This document shows positions 7,889 through 15,352 of a stretch of DNA of 64,000 nt, piece by piece. The stretch's first letter is position 1. Every line of letters starts with the position of its first letter. The DNA comes from Mycolicibacterium chubuense (GTDB taxonomy: Bacteria > Actinomycetota > Actinomycetes > Mycobacteriales > Mycobacteriaceae): NCBI RefSeq assembly GCF_001044255.1, contig NZ_JYNX01000033.1, forward strand, positions 31,860 to 95,859, written 5' to 3'. A model generated the notes under the pieces. It ran no database searches, was not told where the DNA came from, and saw only the letters and a list, made by a program, of their open reading frames with translations. A program made the position numbers and the translations under genes.

Positions 7889-9381
7889 GACGGCACCACC
7901 GTGGCGAACGTCTTGGTCTCCAGGAACTCTTCGAGCCCGGCCGTGCCCATCTCCCGGCCGATGCCCGACTGCTTGTAGCCGCCGAACGGAGTGTCGGGGC
8001 TGAAGTAGTTACCACCGTTGATGGAGAACGTGCCGGTCCGGATCCGGCGCGCAACGGCCAGCGCCCGGTCCTGGCTCCCGAACACCGCACCCGACAGGCC
8101 GTAGATCGAGTTGTTCGCGATGCGCACCGCATCGTCGTCGTCGGCGTAGGAGATCACGACGAGCACCGGTCCGAACACCTCCTCCTGGGCGATCTCGCTG
8201 TCGGGGTCCACGTCGGCGAGCAAGGTCGGGGTGTAGAAGTAGCCGGGATCGACCTTCTCGCCTCCGGTGACCAGGGTCGCGCCGGCCGCGACCGCGCGCT
8301 GGACCATGCCGTCGACCTTGTCGCGCTGTTTCGCGCTGATCAGCGGTCCCATGTATACAGAGGTGTCCACAGGATTTCCCAGACGCACGAGACCGAAGTT
8401 GTTCTTGATCAGCTCGACGATCTCGTCCTTGTGCGCGGCGGGAACCAGCAGTCGGGAGGTGAGGGCGCAGCCCTGTCCGGCGTGGGTGACCATGCTGAAC
8501 GCCGAGAACAGCGCGGCCGTGGAGAAGTCGGCGTCGTCGAGCACGATGGCCGCCGACTTGCCGCCGAGTTCGAGGAACACCTTCTTCAGTGTCTGACTGG
8601 CCGCGGCCATGATCGCCCGCCCGGTCGGCGTGGAGCCGGTGAACGTCACCATGTCGACATCGGGGCTGCTCGTCAACGCCGCTCCGACGGCGGGGTCCGC
8701 TCCGGAGAGCACGTTGACCACGCCGGCCGGGATGTCGGTGTGCTCGGCGATCAGCTCGCCGAGCGCCAACGTGATCAGCGGGGTGTCGGGGGCGGACTTC
8801 AGCACGACGGTGCAGCCGGCGGCGAGCGCGGGACCCAGCTTGGCCAGTGCCAGCTGGTTCGGATAGTTGTAGGCGATGATCGCGGCGACCACTCCCGCGG
8901 CTTCCTTCTCCACCCAGCGGTGGTGTTGCATGCCGCGGCTCTCGATGAGCCCGAGATCCTCGCTCAGCGGGTAGGTCTTGAGCAGATCGGCGTAGTACCG
9001 CACGATCGCGATGGGCTGGTCGAGTTGGGCTCCTTGGCAGAGCGCCTCGGTGGCACCGACTTCGGCGATCGTCAGCGCGGCGAGTTCGTCGCGGTGTTCG
9101 AGCAACGCCCGGTGCAACTGCTCGAGGCAGTGGATGCGCAAGTCGACGTTGGTCGACCAGTCCGTGTCGTCGAAGGCGTGCCGCGCCGCGGCCACCGCGG
9201 CCTCTGCGTCGGCGACGGAGGCATCGGGGGCCAGACCGACCACCTCGCCGGTCGCCGGGTTGAGCGAAGGAAACGTCTGCGCCGTCTCGACGAGGCGTCC
9301 GCCGATCAGCATCCGGCGGTCGGGCCCTCCGGCCGCCGCCCCGCTGCCGTTGTCCGTCGAGACCGTGGCTGTTTCCTGCAT
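7885..9381 (-). CDS. NAD(P)+-dependent aldehyde dehydrogenase
   Basis: 498 residues, the normal length for the ALDH superfamily. Catalytic residues are in place: Asn172 (AYNYPN), general base Glu271 (LELGGKS) and nucleophile Cys305 (AGQGC), with a nucleotide-binding FTGST near 247-251. It oxidises an aldehyde to the acid, probably the product of P450 and alcohol dehydrogenase steps (inference). As first gene of the minus-strand operon that continues into the mce genes it lies next to a 183-bp divergent promoter region with a partial copy of the shared palindrome at 9425-9441. It overlaps the CoA-transferase gene by 4 bp. Confidence 0.93.
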   Translation of the reverse strand: MQETATVSTDNGSGAAAGGPDRRMLIGGRLVETAQTFPSLNPATGEVVGLAPDASVADAEAAVAAARHAFDDTDWSTNVDLRIHCLEQLHRALLEHRDELAALTIAEVGATEALCQGAQLDQPIAIVRYYADLLKTYPLSEDLGLIESRGMQHHRWVEKEAAGVVAAIIAYNYPNQLALAKLGPALAAGCTVVLKSAPDTPLITLALGELIAEHTDIPAGVVNVLSGADPAVGAALTSSPDVDMVTFTGSTPTGRAIMAAASQTLKKVFLELGGKSAAIVLDDADFSTAALFSAFSMVTHAGQGCALTSRLLVPAAHKDEIVELIKNNFGLVRLGNPVDTSVYMGPLISAKQRDKVDGMVQRAVAAGATLVTGGEKVDPGYFYTPTLLADVDPDSEIAQEEVFGPVLVVISYADDDDAVRIANNSIYGLSGAVFGSQDRALAVARRIRTGTFSINGGNYFSPDTPFGGYKQSGIGREMGTAGLEEFLETKTFATVVPS

Positions 9382-9424
9382 CTTCCTCCTCTGACGAGAT
9401 GCGCCGTCATCCGGGCATATGTGA

Positions 9425-9441
9425 TGGAAACTGCATTCTCA
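9425..9441. promoter_or_regulatory. Candidate operator A of the shared 17-bp palindrome family
   Basis: Sequence TGGAAACTGCATTCTCA: the right half-site matches the consensus ATTCTCA exactly, while the left matches 4 of 7. It lies 43 bp upstream of the aldehyde dehydrogenase start. The same left half, TGGAAAC, recurs in site F at 41931. An additional perfect inverted repeat GCGAAT-N5-ATTCGC follows at 9448-9464. Confidence 0.55.
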
Positions 9442-9589
9442 TCTTCGGCGAATCATACATTCGCGAGATGAGAACTCAAGAAAATGAGCGGAACGGTCCC
9501 TGCCTGCATCGAGCGGTGTGACAAACGCCGCGTGAACGTCTCATCAGTGCGAACAGTGTCGCGTCGATGTCTTGCGATGTGACGCTTGG

Positions 9590-9606
9590 CGAGAGTACGG
9601 TTCTCG
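9590..9606. promoter_or_regulatory. Candidate operator B of the shared palindrome family
   Basis: Sequence CGAGAGTACGGTTCTCG, an exact inverted repeat at its outer five bases (CGAGA/TCTCG) with the same 7-3-7 layout as the consensus TGAGAAT-N3-ATTCTCA (5 of 7 matches per half). It lies upstream of every plausible start of the plus-strand SDR gene, on the opposite side of the promoter gap from operator A. Confidence 0.5.
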
Positions 9607-9644
9607 CAATTGAAAGGATGATTCTTGATGGGTGTGTGTTGCGC

Positions 9645-10346
9645 GTGAAGAACGCTGTCGTCACCGGTGGCGCCTCGGGCATCGGAGCCGCCATCGCGGA
9701 CCGGTTGAGGGCGGACGGACTACAGGTCGCCACGATCGACCTGAACCCCGGCGAGGCGAAATTCGCCTATACCGCCGACGTCACCGACCGCACCGCCGTG
9801 GACGCGGCGCTGTCCGAGATCCGGGCGGATCTGGGACCGGTCACGGTCCTCGTCAACGCCGCCGGGCTGGATCGCTTCCGGCGATTCACCGAACTGACCT
9901 TCGAGGACTGGCAGAAAGTCATCGACGTCAATCTCAACGGCGTGTTCCACTGCACCCAAGCGGTGTTGCCCGACATGATCGAGGCCGGCTGGGGCCGCAT
10001 CGTGAACATCTCGTCGTCGAGCACGCACTCCGGCCAGCCCTTCATGGCGCCCTACGTGGCCGCCAAGTCGGCGGTCAACGGTCTGACCAAATCGCTGGCG
10101 CTCGAATACGGACCGTCCGGCATCACGGTGAACGCCGTTCCGCCCGGCTTCATCGACACACCGATGCTGCGCAAGGCCGAGGAACGCGGCTTCCTGGGGG
10201 ACACGCAGAAGCAGATCGAGGCCACGCCGGTTCGGCGCATCGGCCGTCCCGAAGACATCGCCGCCGCGTGCGCCTTCCTCATCTCCGAGGAGGCCGGTTA
10301 CATCACCGGCCAGATCCTCGGCGTCAACGGCGGCCGGAACACCTAG
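9645..10346 (+). CDS. Short-chain dehydrogenase/reductase (classical SDR)
   Basis: About 233 residues from a GTG at 9645. The N-terminal Rossmann motif TGGASGIG (residues 7-14) begins directly after this start, as expected for the family. GTG 9636 and ATG 9618 are in-frame alternatives; AAAGGAT at 9614-9620 is the only clear Shine-Dalgarno and does not settle the choice. The catalytic Tyr137-X3-Lys141 (YVAAK) with an upstream serine cluster and LVNAAG are present. Likely oxidises a secondary alcohol or reduces a ketone, for instance a 3-hydroxyacyl-CoA in beta-oxidation; the substrate is unknown. First gene of a plus-strand cluster with a second SDR, a ferredoxin and a P450. Confidence 0.85.
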   Translation: MKNAVVTGGASGIGAAIADRLRADGLQVATIDLNPGEAKFAYTADVTDRTAVDAALSEIRADLGPVTVLVNAAGLDRFRRFTELTFEDWQKVIDVNLNGVFHCTQAVLPDMIEAGWGRIVNISSSSTHSGQPFMAPYVAAKSAVNGLTKSLALEYGPSGITVNAVPPGFIDTPMLRKAEERGFLGDTQKQIEATPVRRIGRPEDIAAACAFLISEEAGYITGQILGVNGGRNT

Positions 10347-10363
10347 AAAGGATCGATGCGGAC

Positions 10364-11224
10364 ATGGGACGCGTCCAAGGAAAAATCGCCTTCATCACCG
10401 GGGCCGCGCGCGGACAGGGGCGCAGCCACGCCGTGCGACTGGCCGAAGAGGGCGCCGACATCATCGCCGTCGACCTGTGCGAGGACGTCGCGACCATCGG
10501 CTATCCGATGGCGACCCCCGAAGACCTCGACGAGACAGCGGCATTCGTCGAGAAGACCGGACAGCGCATCGTCACCGCCAAGGCCGACGTGCGCGACGCG
10601 GCCCAGCTGAGGAAGGCTCTCGAGGACGGTGTCGCCACGCTGGGCGGCCTGGACATCGTCGTCGCGCAGGCCGGAATCGCCGGGATGAAGGGCGATCCGC
10701 CGCTGCAGGCGTGGACCGATGTCATCAACACCAACCTGATCGGCACCATCAACGCGATCCAGGTGGCGCTCCCTCACCTCAAAGAGGGCGCCGCGATCGT
10801 GGCGACGGGTTCGACGGCGGCGCTGATGGACGCGCACAACAAGCCCAACCCCGGCGGCGATCCGGGCGGCATGGCCTACATGACCTCGAAAAGACTGCTC
10901 TCACAGTATGTTCACGATCTGGCGACCGAACTCGCAGTGCGCGGCATCCGGGCCAACGTCGTGCATCCGACGAACTGCAACACCGACATGCTGCAGAGCC
11001 CGCCGATGTACCGATCCTTCCGCCCGGATCTGGAGAACCCGACCCGCGCCGACGCCGAACCGGTGTTCGGCGTGCAGCAGGCGATGAAGGTCAACTTCAT
11101 CGAGCCCGAGGACATCAGCAACGCGATCCTGTGGCTGGTCTCCGACGAGGCCCGCTACGTCACCGGTATGCAGCTGCGCGTCGATGCCGGCGGCTATCTG
11201 AAGTGGTACGACTACCACGTCTGA
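10364..11224 (+). CDS. Mycofactocin-dependent SDR family oxidoreductase
   Basis: 286 residues. It opens with FITGAARGQGRSHA (about 10-23), the signature of the SDR subfamily associated with mycofactocin, whose NAD is not freely exchangeable and whose electrons leave through the mycofactocin redox cofactor. Catalytic Tyr172 and Lys176 (YMTSK) are present, and a glycine/proline-rich insert precedes them. Members oxidise alcohols such as carveol. The ATG at 10364 is 17 bp after the first SDR and keeps the subfamily N-terminus; an upstream in-frame extension has no family similarity. Ferredoxin and P450 genes follow, so the substrate may be a P450-made alcohol (inference). Confidence 0.9.
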   Translation: MGRVQGKIAFITGAARGQGRSHAVRLAEEGADIIAVDLCEDVATIGYPMATPEDLDETAAFVEKTGQRIVTAKADVRDAAQLRKALEDGVATLGGLDIVVAQAGIAGMKGDPPLQAWTDVINTNLIGTINAIQVALPHLKEGAAIVATGSTAALMDAHNKPNPGGDPGGMAYMTSKRLLSQYVHDLATELAVRGIRANVVHPTNCNTDMLQSPPMYRSFRPDLENPTRADAEPVFGVQQAMKVNFIEPEDISNAILWLVSDEARYVTGMQLRVDAGGYLKWYDYHV

Positions 11225-11236
11225 GGGAGGACACAC

Positions 11237-11431
11237 GTGAAGGTCTCGGTTGATTCCAGCCGGTGCCAGGGGCACACACTGTGCGCGATGATCGCACCGG
11301 ATGCCTTTGCGCTCAGCGACATCGACGGCACCGCCTCCCCGGTCAGCGAGGTGGTCGCCCCAGATCAGGAGGCCGCGGTGCGCGAGGCAGCGCAGTCGTG
11401 CCCCGAGCAAGCCATCACCCTCGCCGAGTGA
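11237..11431 (+). CDS. 3Fe-4S ferredoxin (P450 redox partner type)
   Basis: 64 residues starting at GTG 11237 behind the strong GAGGGAGG. Three cysteines, Cys10, Cys16 and Cys55 (followed by Pro), match the mycobacterial/streptomycete single 3Fe-4S ferredoxins, with His replacing the second Cys of a 4Fe-4S motif (CQGHTLC). Such ferredoxins pass single electrons to bacterial P450s. The P450 gene begins 41 bp downstream, so the two are very likely partners. No dedicated ferredoxin reductase of the usual FAD type is in this cluster. Confidence 0.93.
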   Translation: MKVSVDSSRCQGHTLCAMIAPDAFALSDIDGTASPVSEVVAPDQEAAVREAAQSCPEQAITLAE

Positions 11432-11472
11432 TTCCTCGCCGAGGGAGCCGAACAACCAGGGAGACAACAGCG

Positions 11473-12855
11473 TTGAGTGTCGACGACATTGCGGACGGCA
11501 TTGCGGACGGCACTGCGGACGACAGCCGCAGAAAACCGACGTACCACTTCGACCGGCACACACCGGAGTACCGCCTGCAGTTCGAGAAGATCACCGAGGA
11601 GATGCAGGCCAGGTGTCCGATGGCGTGGTCGGAGACCTACAACGGGCACTGGGTGGCTTCGGGCAGCAGGGAGGTCTTCGAGCTGGCCCGCTGCCCGGCC
11701 GTGTCCAACCATCACGACATCTCCGGTGAAACGCCGTACCAGGGCATCACGATTCCGAAGGCCAGCCGCGCCACGGTGGTGCGCGGGGGCATCTTGGAGA
11801 TGGACGAGCCCGAGCACAGCGCCTACCGCGGAGCCCTGAACCCGTACCTGTCGCCGGCGGCGATCAAGCGGTGGGAGCCGTTCATCCACGAGATCACCCG
11901 CGCCGCGCTCGATGAGCACATCGAATCCGGCCGGATCGATTTCGTCGACGACCTCGCCAACGTGGTGCCTGCGGTGTTCACCCTGGCGATGATGGGCATC
12001 GAGCTGAAGAAGTGGAACGTCTACAGCGAGCCCACGCATGCGTCGGTGTACACACCCGAGCACGCCCCGGAGCGCGAGAAGATCAACGAGCAGCACCGCG
12101 AGATGGGTATCGACCTCATCACCAACATGATGGAGATCCGGGAGAACCCACGGCCCGGACTGGTGAACGCGCTGCTGCAGTTGCGCATCGACGGCGAGCC
12201 CGCGCCCGACATCGAGATCCTGGGCAACCTCGGCCTCATCATCGGCGGCGGTTTCGACACGACCACCGCGCTCACCGCGCACGCCCTCGAATGGCTGGGC
12301 GAGCACCCCGCCGATCGCAACCGACTCAGCCGGGAGCGCGACACGCTGCTCGATCCGGCCACCGAGGAATTCCTGCGTTTCTTCACGCCCGCTCCCGGCG
12401 ACGGTCGGACCTTCTCCGAGGACGTCGAGGTCGAGGGTCACCAGTTCAAGAAGTTCGAGCGGCTCTGGCTGTCATGGGCGATGGCCAACCGGGACCCGTC
12501 GGTGTTCGACGAACCGAATACGGTGATCATGGACCGGAAGGGCAATCGGCACTTCAGTTTCGGCATCGGTGTGCACCGCTGCGTGGGATCTAACGTGGCA
12601 CGTACGGTGTTCAAGTCCATGCTGACCGCGGTGCTCGACCGCATGCCCGACTACGTGTGCGATCCCGAGGGCACCGTGCACTACGACACGATCGGCGTGA
12701 TCCAGGGCATGCGTCATCTGCCCGCGACGTTCACGCCCGGCCCCCGCGTGGGCCCGGGACTGAACGAGACCCTGGAGAAGCTGCAGCGCATCTGCGAAGA
12801 GCAGGAGCTGGCCCGTCCCATCACCGAGCGCAAAGAGGCCGCGGTCATCGACTGA
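11473..12855 (+). CDS. Cytochrome P450 with a repeat-bearing N-terminus
   Basis: 460 residues if the TTG at 11473 is the start; AGGGAG lies about 10 bp upstream. Heme-thiolate Cys370 sits in FSFGIGVHRCVG, the I-helix has GGGFDTTTA in place of the common AGxDTT, and the K-helix has EFLR (ExxR). The protein is longer than most bacterial P450s because of a 30-residue tail after the core and a leader with a threefold IADG-like repeat. It should be a soluble monooxygenase fed by the preceding ferredoxin. Substrate unknown. It ends 89 bp from the convergent acyl-CoA dehydrogenase with a hairpin between them. Confidence 0.9.
   Translation: MSVDDIADGIADGTADDSRRKPTYHFDRHTPEYRLQFEKITEEMQARCPMAWSETYNGHWVASGSREVFELARCPAVSNHHDISGETPYQGITIPKASRATVVRGGILEMDEPEHSAYRGALNPYLSPAAIKRWEPFIHEITRAALDEHIESGRIDFVDDLANVVPAVFTLAMMGIELKKWNVYSEPTHASVYTPEHAPEREKINEQHREMGIDLITNMMEIRENPRPGLVNALLQLRIDGEPAPDIEILGNLGLIIGGGFDTTTALTAHALEWLGEHPADRNRLSRERDTLLDPATEEFLRFFTPAPGDGRTFSEDVEVEGHQFKKFERLWLSWAMANRDPSVFDEPNTVIMDRKGNRHFSFGIGVHRCVGSNVARTVFKSMLTAVLDRMPDYVCDPEGTVHYDTIGVIQGMRHLPATFTPGPRVGPGLNETLEKLQRICEEQELARPITERKEAAVID
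11488..11523 (+). repeat. Three tandem 12-bp units inside the P450 leader
   Basis: Two perfect copies of ATTGCGGACGGC followed by a third with three changes (ACTGCGGACGAC). They keep the frame and encode IADG-IADG-TADD. The repeat lies before the conserved P450 fold, so copy-number changes would be tolerated. Confidence 0.85.
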
Positions 12856-12868
12856 CCCACCTTTCTCC

Positions 12869-12930
12869 CGCGAGCGTGCGTGTCTGTCGCCGACACGCCC
12901 CGACAAAGCGGGAGTTCATGCACGCTCGCG
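12869..12930. terminator. Hairpin-forming inverted repeat between convergent genes
   Basis: Arms CGCGAGCGTGC (12869-12879) and GCACGCTCGCG (12920-12930) are perfectly complementary over 11 bp with a 40-bp spacer, which contains a smaller GTGTC...GACAC hairpin. It fills the gap between the P450 stop (12855) and the acyl-CoA dehydrogenase stop (12944). It may act as a bidirectional terminator; there is no U-tract, as is common in mycobacteria. It may equally be a dispersed intergenic palindrome. Confidence 0.5.
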
Positions 12931-12943
12931 CGAGGCAGGTCCG

Positions 12944-14119
12944 TCAGCGGCGGGGCAACCCGAGCACCTGCTGGGCGATGATGTTGCGCTGGATCTCCGA
13001 CGTGCCGCCCGCGATGGTGCCACCGAAGCTGCGGGCGTACCGCTCGAACCAGCTCGCGAAGTAATGGTCGAGGTTCATGTGCGCGTAAGGTCCCGACGTC
13101 GCTGGATGGACGAGCCCGTCGGGACCGGCGGCCTCCAACGCGAGTCCCTCGACCCGTTGCTCGGCCTCGGCCCCCAGCAGCTTCGGAATCGACACCGACG
13201 CGACGTCCACCTCACCGCGAGCGGCCTTGGCGATACCCACGGATCCGAGCAGCCGCAACGCCTCGTAGTCCATGATGCTGGTGGCCAGCGCATCGCGTTC
13301 GAGGGGGGTCCTCGGCTCGAAATCGGCGATACAGTTGGCGATCCGGTCAGCAAAGCCCAGCCACATCATCGTGCGTTCGTGACCGAGCGAGCCGTTCGCG
13401 ACGCCCCACCCACCGTTGAGCGGACCGACGAGGTTCTCGACGGGCACGCGGACATCGGTGAAGAACACCTCGTTGAAGTCGAGGTTGTCCATTCCGCACA
13501 TGTCGGCGAACGGCCGGCACACCACGCCGTCGAGATCGGTCGGGATCAGCAACACGCTGATTCCCCTGTGCTTGACGGCATCCGGGTCGGTCCGGACGAA
13601 CGTGAGCAGAAAGTCGGCGTCATGGGCGCCGGAGGTCCACACCTTCTGGCCGTTCACCACGAAATGCTCGCCATCGCGAACGGCCCTGGTGCGCAACGAC
13701 GCCAGATCCGACCCGGCGCTGGGCTCGCTCATGCCCAGCGAGGCGGTGCGTTCGCCCCGCAGGACCGGCACCGCCCAGCGGTGCTTCTGGTCGTCGGTGC
13801 CGAATGTCAGCAGCGACGCAGCGATGATGTTGACGCCCTGGGGGTTGAAGCTGTGGTAGATCCGGCGCCGGCACAACTCCTCGGCGTGGACGAACGTCTG
13901 CAGCACAGAGGCATTGCGGCCACCGAACTCGGGCGGCTGGGCAGGCAGCAACCAGCCGTTGTCGAACAGCAGCCGCTGCCAGTCCCGTGCCCACTGCGGC
14001 ATGTGCGAGACCGAGCGCGGCCGCTCCACGGTCTGGGCGGCCGACGGGGTGTGCTCGTCGAGGAACGCGGAGAACTCCGCGCGGAACTCCTCGACGTCGG
14101 AGTCGAAGGCCAGCTGCAT
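12944..14119 (-). CDS. Acyl-CoA dehydrogenase, probable catalytic subunit of a FadE pair
   Basis: 391 residues with the complete three-domain fold. LGMSEPSAGSDL (about 128-139) is the flavin/substrate loop, Glu248 in GHERTMM is a candidate catalytic base at the position used by isovaleryl-CoA and long-chain dehydrogenases, and the C-terminus GGTSEIQRNIIAQQVLGLP is typical. It introduces an alpha-beta double bond into an acyl-CoA. The next upstream gene encodes a shorter, diverged paralogue ending 1 bp before this start. That arrangement matches the alpha2-beta2 FadE pairs of steroid catabolism (for example ChsE4-ChsE5), where only one subunit carries the base. Confidence 0.92.
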   Translation of the reverse strand: MQLAFDSDVEEFRAEFSAFLDEHTPSAAQTVERPRSVSHMPQWARDWQRLLFDNGWLLPAQPPEFGGRNASVLQTFVHAEELCRRRIYHSFNPQGVNIIAASLLTFGTDDQKHRWAVPVLRGERTASLGMSEPSAGSDLASLRTRAVRDGEHFVVNGQKVWTSGAHDADFLLTFVRTDPDAVKHRGISVLLIPTDLDGVVCRPFADMCGMDNLDFNEVFFTDVRVPVENLVGPLNGGWGVANGSLGHERTMMWLGFADRIANCIADFEPRTPLERDALATSIMDYEALRLLGSVGIAKAARGEVDVASVSIPKLLGAEAEQRVEGLALEAAGPDGLVHPATSGPYAHMNLDHYFASWFERYARSFGGTIAGGTSEIQRNIIAQQVLGLPRR

Positions 14120-15115
14120 CTAGAGATCCCTCCCGTATTCGTCGGCGATCATCGCCCGGTGCTCGGCGGCCCCGCCCAGCATCAACTCGCCGGCCTTCGC
14201 GCGCTTGAGCGCGAACTGCAGATCGTTCTCCCACGTGAAACCCATGGCTCCGAAAAGTTGTATGCCGTGGCGGAACACCAGCGACTGGCACTCCCCCGCC
14301 GACGCTTTGGCCATCGCGGCCGCGAGCCGCCTGCGCGGGTCGTCGGCGGCGATGGTCAACGCCGCGAAGTACATCAGCGCGCGTGCTCGCTCGATGGCGA
14401 CGAACATGTCGGTCGCCTTGTGCTGCACGGCCTGGAACGTGCCGATCGCGACACCGAACTGCTGGCGACTCTTCGCGTGTTCCACGACGAGGTCGAGGAC
14501 GCGCTGGCACGCCCCGACCATCGTGGCGGCCATGCCCATCAGCGCAAGGTGGCGGGCGCGCTCGGTGTCCGCCGTCAGCCGCTCGGTGTCGGCGACGTGG
14601 ACGCCCGGCAACGTCACCTCGGCTACGTGCAGCACCGGGTCGAAGACATCCACGCGGCGGGTGGTGACCTGCTCAGCATCGACGACGAAGACCCCGGCCG
14701 GGGTGAGGACGGCGAGGCGGTCTGCACGATCGCCGTCGAGGACGAACCGGTCCGTCCCGGTCAGCACCCACCCTTCGGCGTCGCGGACCGCGGTGACGCC
14801 CGAGTGCACCGCCGCACCCGCCCGATGTGGGTCGAAACGATCGCCGACCAGGGGGGCGAACTGCGTCAGGGTGGCCAGAAACGGTGTCGGATCGGTTGCG
14901 CGACCCATCTCCTCGAGCACGATCGCGAGCTCGACGGCATTGGCAGGGTCGGTCAACTCGGTCCAACCGGCGTCGCAGTAGCCGGCCCACAACGGCTCCG
15001 GATCGACGCCGTTCTCGGCGATCTCACGGATCAGCGTGGCAGGGCACTGCTTGGCGACCGCGTCGCGCACGGTCTCCTGCCACAGTCGTTGATCGGCGTC
15101 GAATTCCAGCAGCAT
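14120..15115 (-). CDS. Acyl-CoA dehydrogenase, diverged partner subunit
   Basis: 331 residues from the ATG at 15115, chosen over an ATG nine codons upstream because GGAGG precedes it at good spacing. The core is recognisable (RQQFGVAIGTFQAVQHKATDM, a flavin-contacting segment), but the normal TEPGxGSD loop and the C-terminal GTSEIQ are absent. It is therefore probably the non-catalytic half of a heterotetramer with the neighbouring dehydrogenase (inference from known FadE pairs). First gene of this two-gene unit; the perfect palindrome at 15144-15160 lies 28 bp upstream of the start. Confidence 0.9.
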   Translation of the reverse strand: MLLEFDADQRLWQETVRDAVAKQCPATLIREIAENGVDPEPLWAGYCDAGWTELTDPANAVELAIVLEEMGRATDPTPFLATLTQFAPLVGDRFDPHRAGAAVHSGVTAVRDAEGWVLTGTDRFVLDGDRADRLAVLTPAGVFVVDAEQVTTRRVDVFDPVLHVAEVTLPGVHVADTERLTADTERARHLALMGMAATMVGACQRVLDLVVEHAKSRQQFGVAIGTFQAVQHKATDMFVAIERARALMYFAALTIAADDPRRRLAAAMAKASAGECQSLVFRHGIQLFGAMGFTWENDLQFALKRAKAGELMLGGAAEHRAMIADEYGRDL

Positions 15116-15143
15116 GCAGCGCCTCCGAGCTCGTCCGGTCAAG

Positions 15144-15160
15144 TGAGAATATCATTCTCA
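15144..15160. promoter_or_regulatory. Operator C: perfect copy of the shared palindrome
   Basis: TGAGAATATCATTCTCA is a perfect inverted repeat TGAGAAT-N3-ATTCTCA. It lies 28 bp upstream of the acyl-CoA dehydrogenase start at 15115, the same distance seen for site E and the P450 at 28549. The spacing and symmetry fit a TetR-family dimer site overlapping a promoter. Confidence 0.75.
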
Positions 15161-15269
15161 TTATACGTTGCACCCGTTCTCCCGTCGTGGGCATCGCCTT
15201 CCGTAGCCAGGTCCGCCACGCATCGTGCGACGTGTCCGCTGACCTGCGGAGAAAGTAAGCGGTGTGTAC

Positions 15270-15286
15270 TGAGAACATAATTCTTG
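15270..15286. promoter_or_regulatory. Operator D of the shared palindrome family
   Basis: TGAGAACATAATTCTTG matches the consensus at 6 of 7 left and 5 of 7 right positions. It lies 66 bp upstream of the plus-strand amidohydrolase start at 15353, so this divergent gap carries one site per direction. Confidence 0.65.
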
Positions 15287-15352
15287 CCAATGAAGAACAA
15301 GGATCTACACTGGCTTCATGTCCGGTGCCGATGCCTGCCGCGGTGAGCGCCC

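Noticed and set aside
15144-15160. Possibility that the palindrome is a KstR or KstR2 box
   Set aside because: The established cores are AACnnGTT and CAAGnnCTTG; GAGAAT-N3-ATTCTC has neither the sequence nor the spacing.
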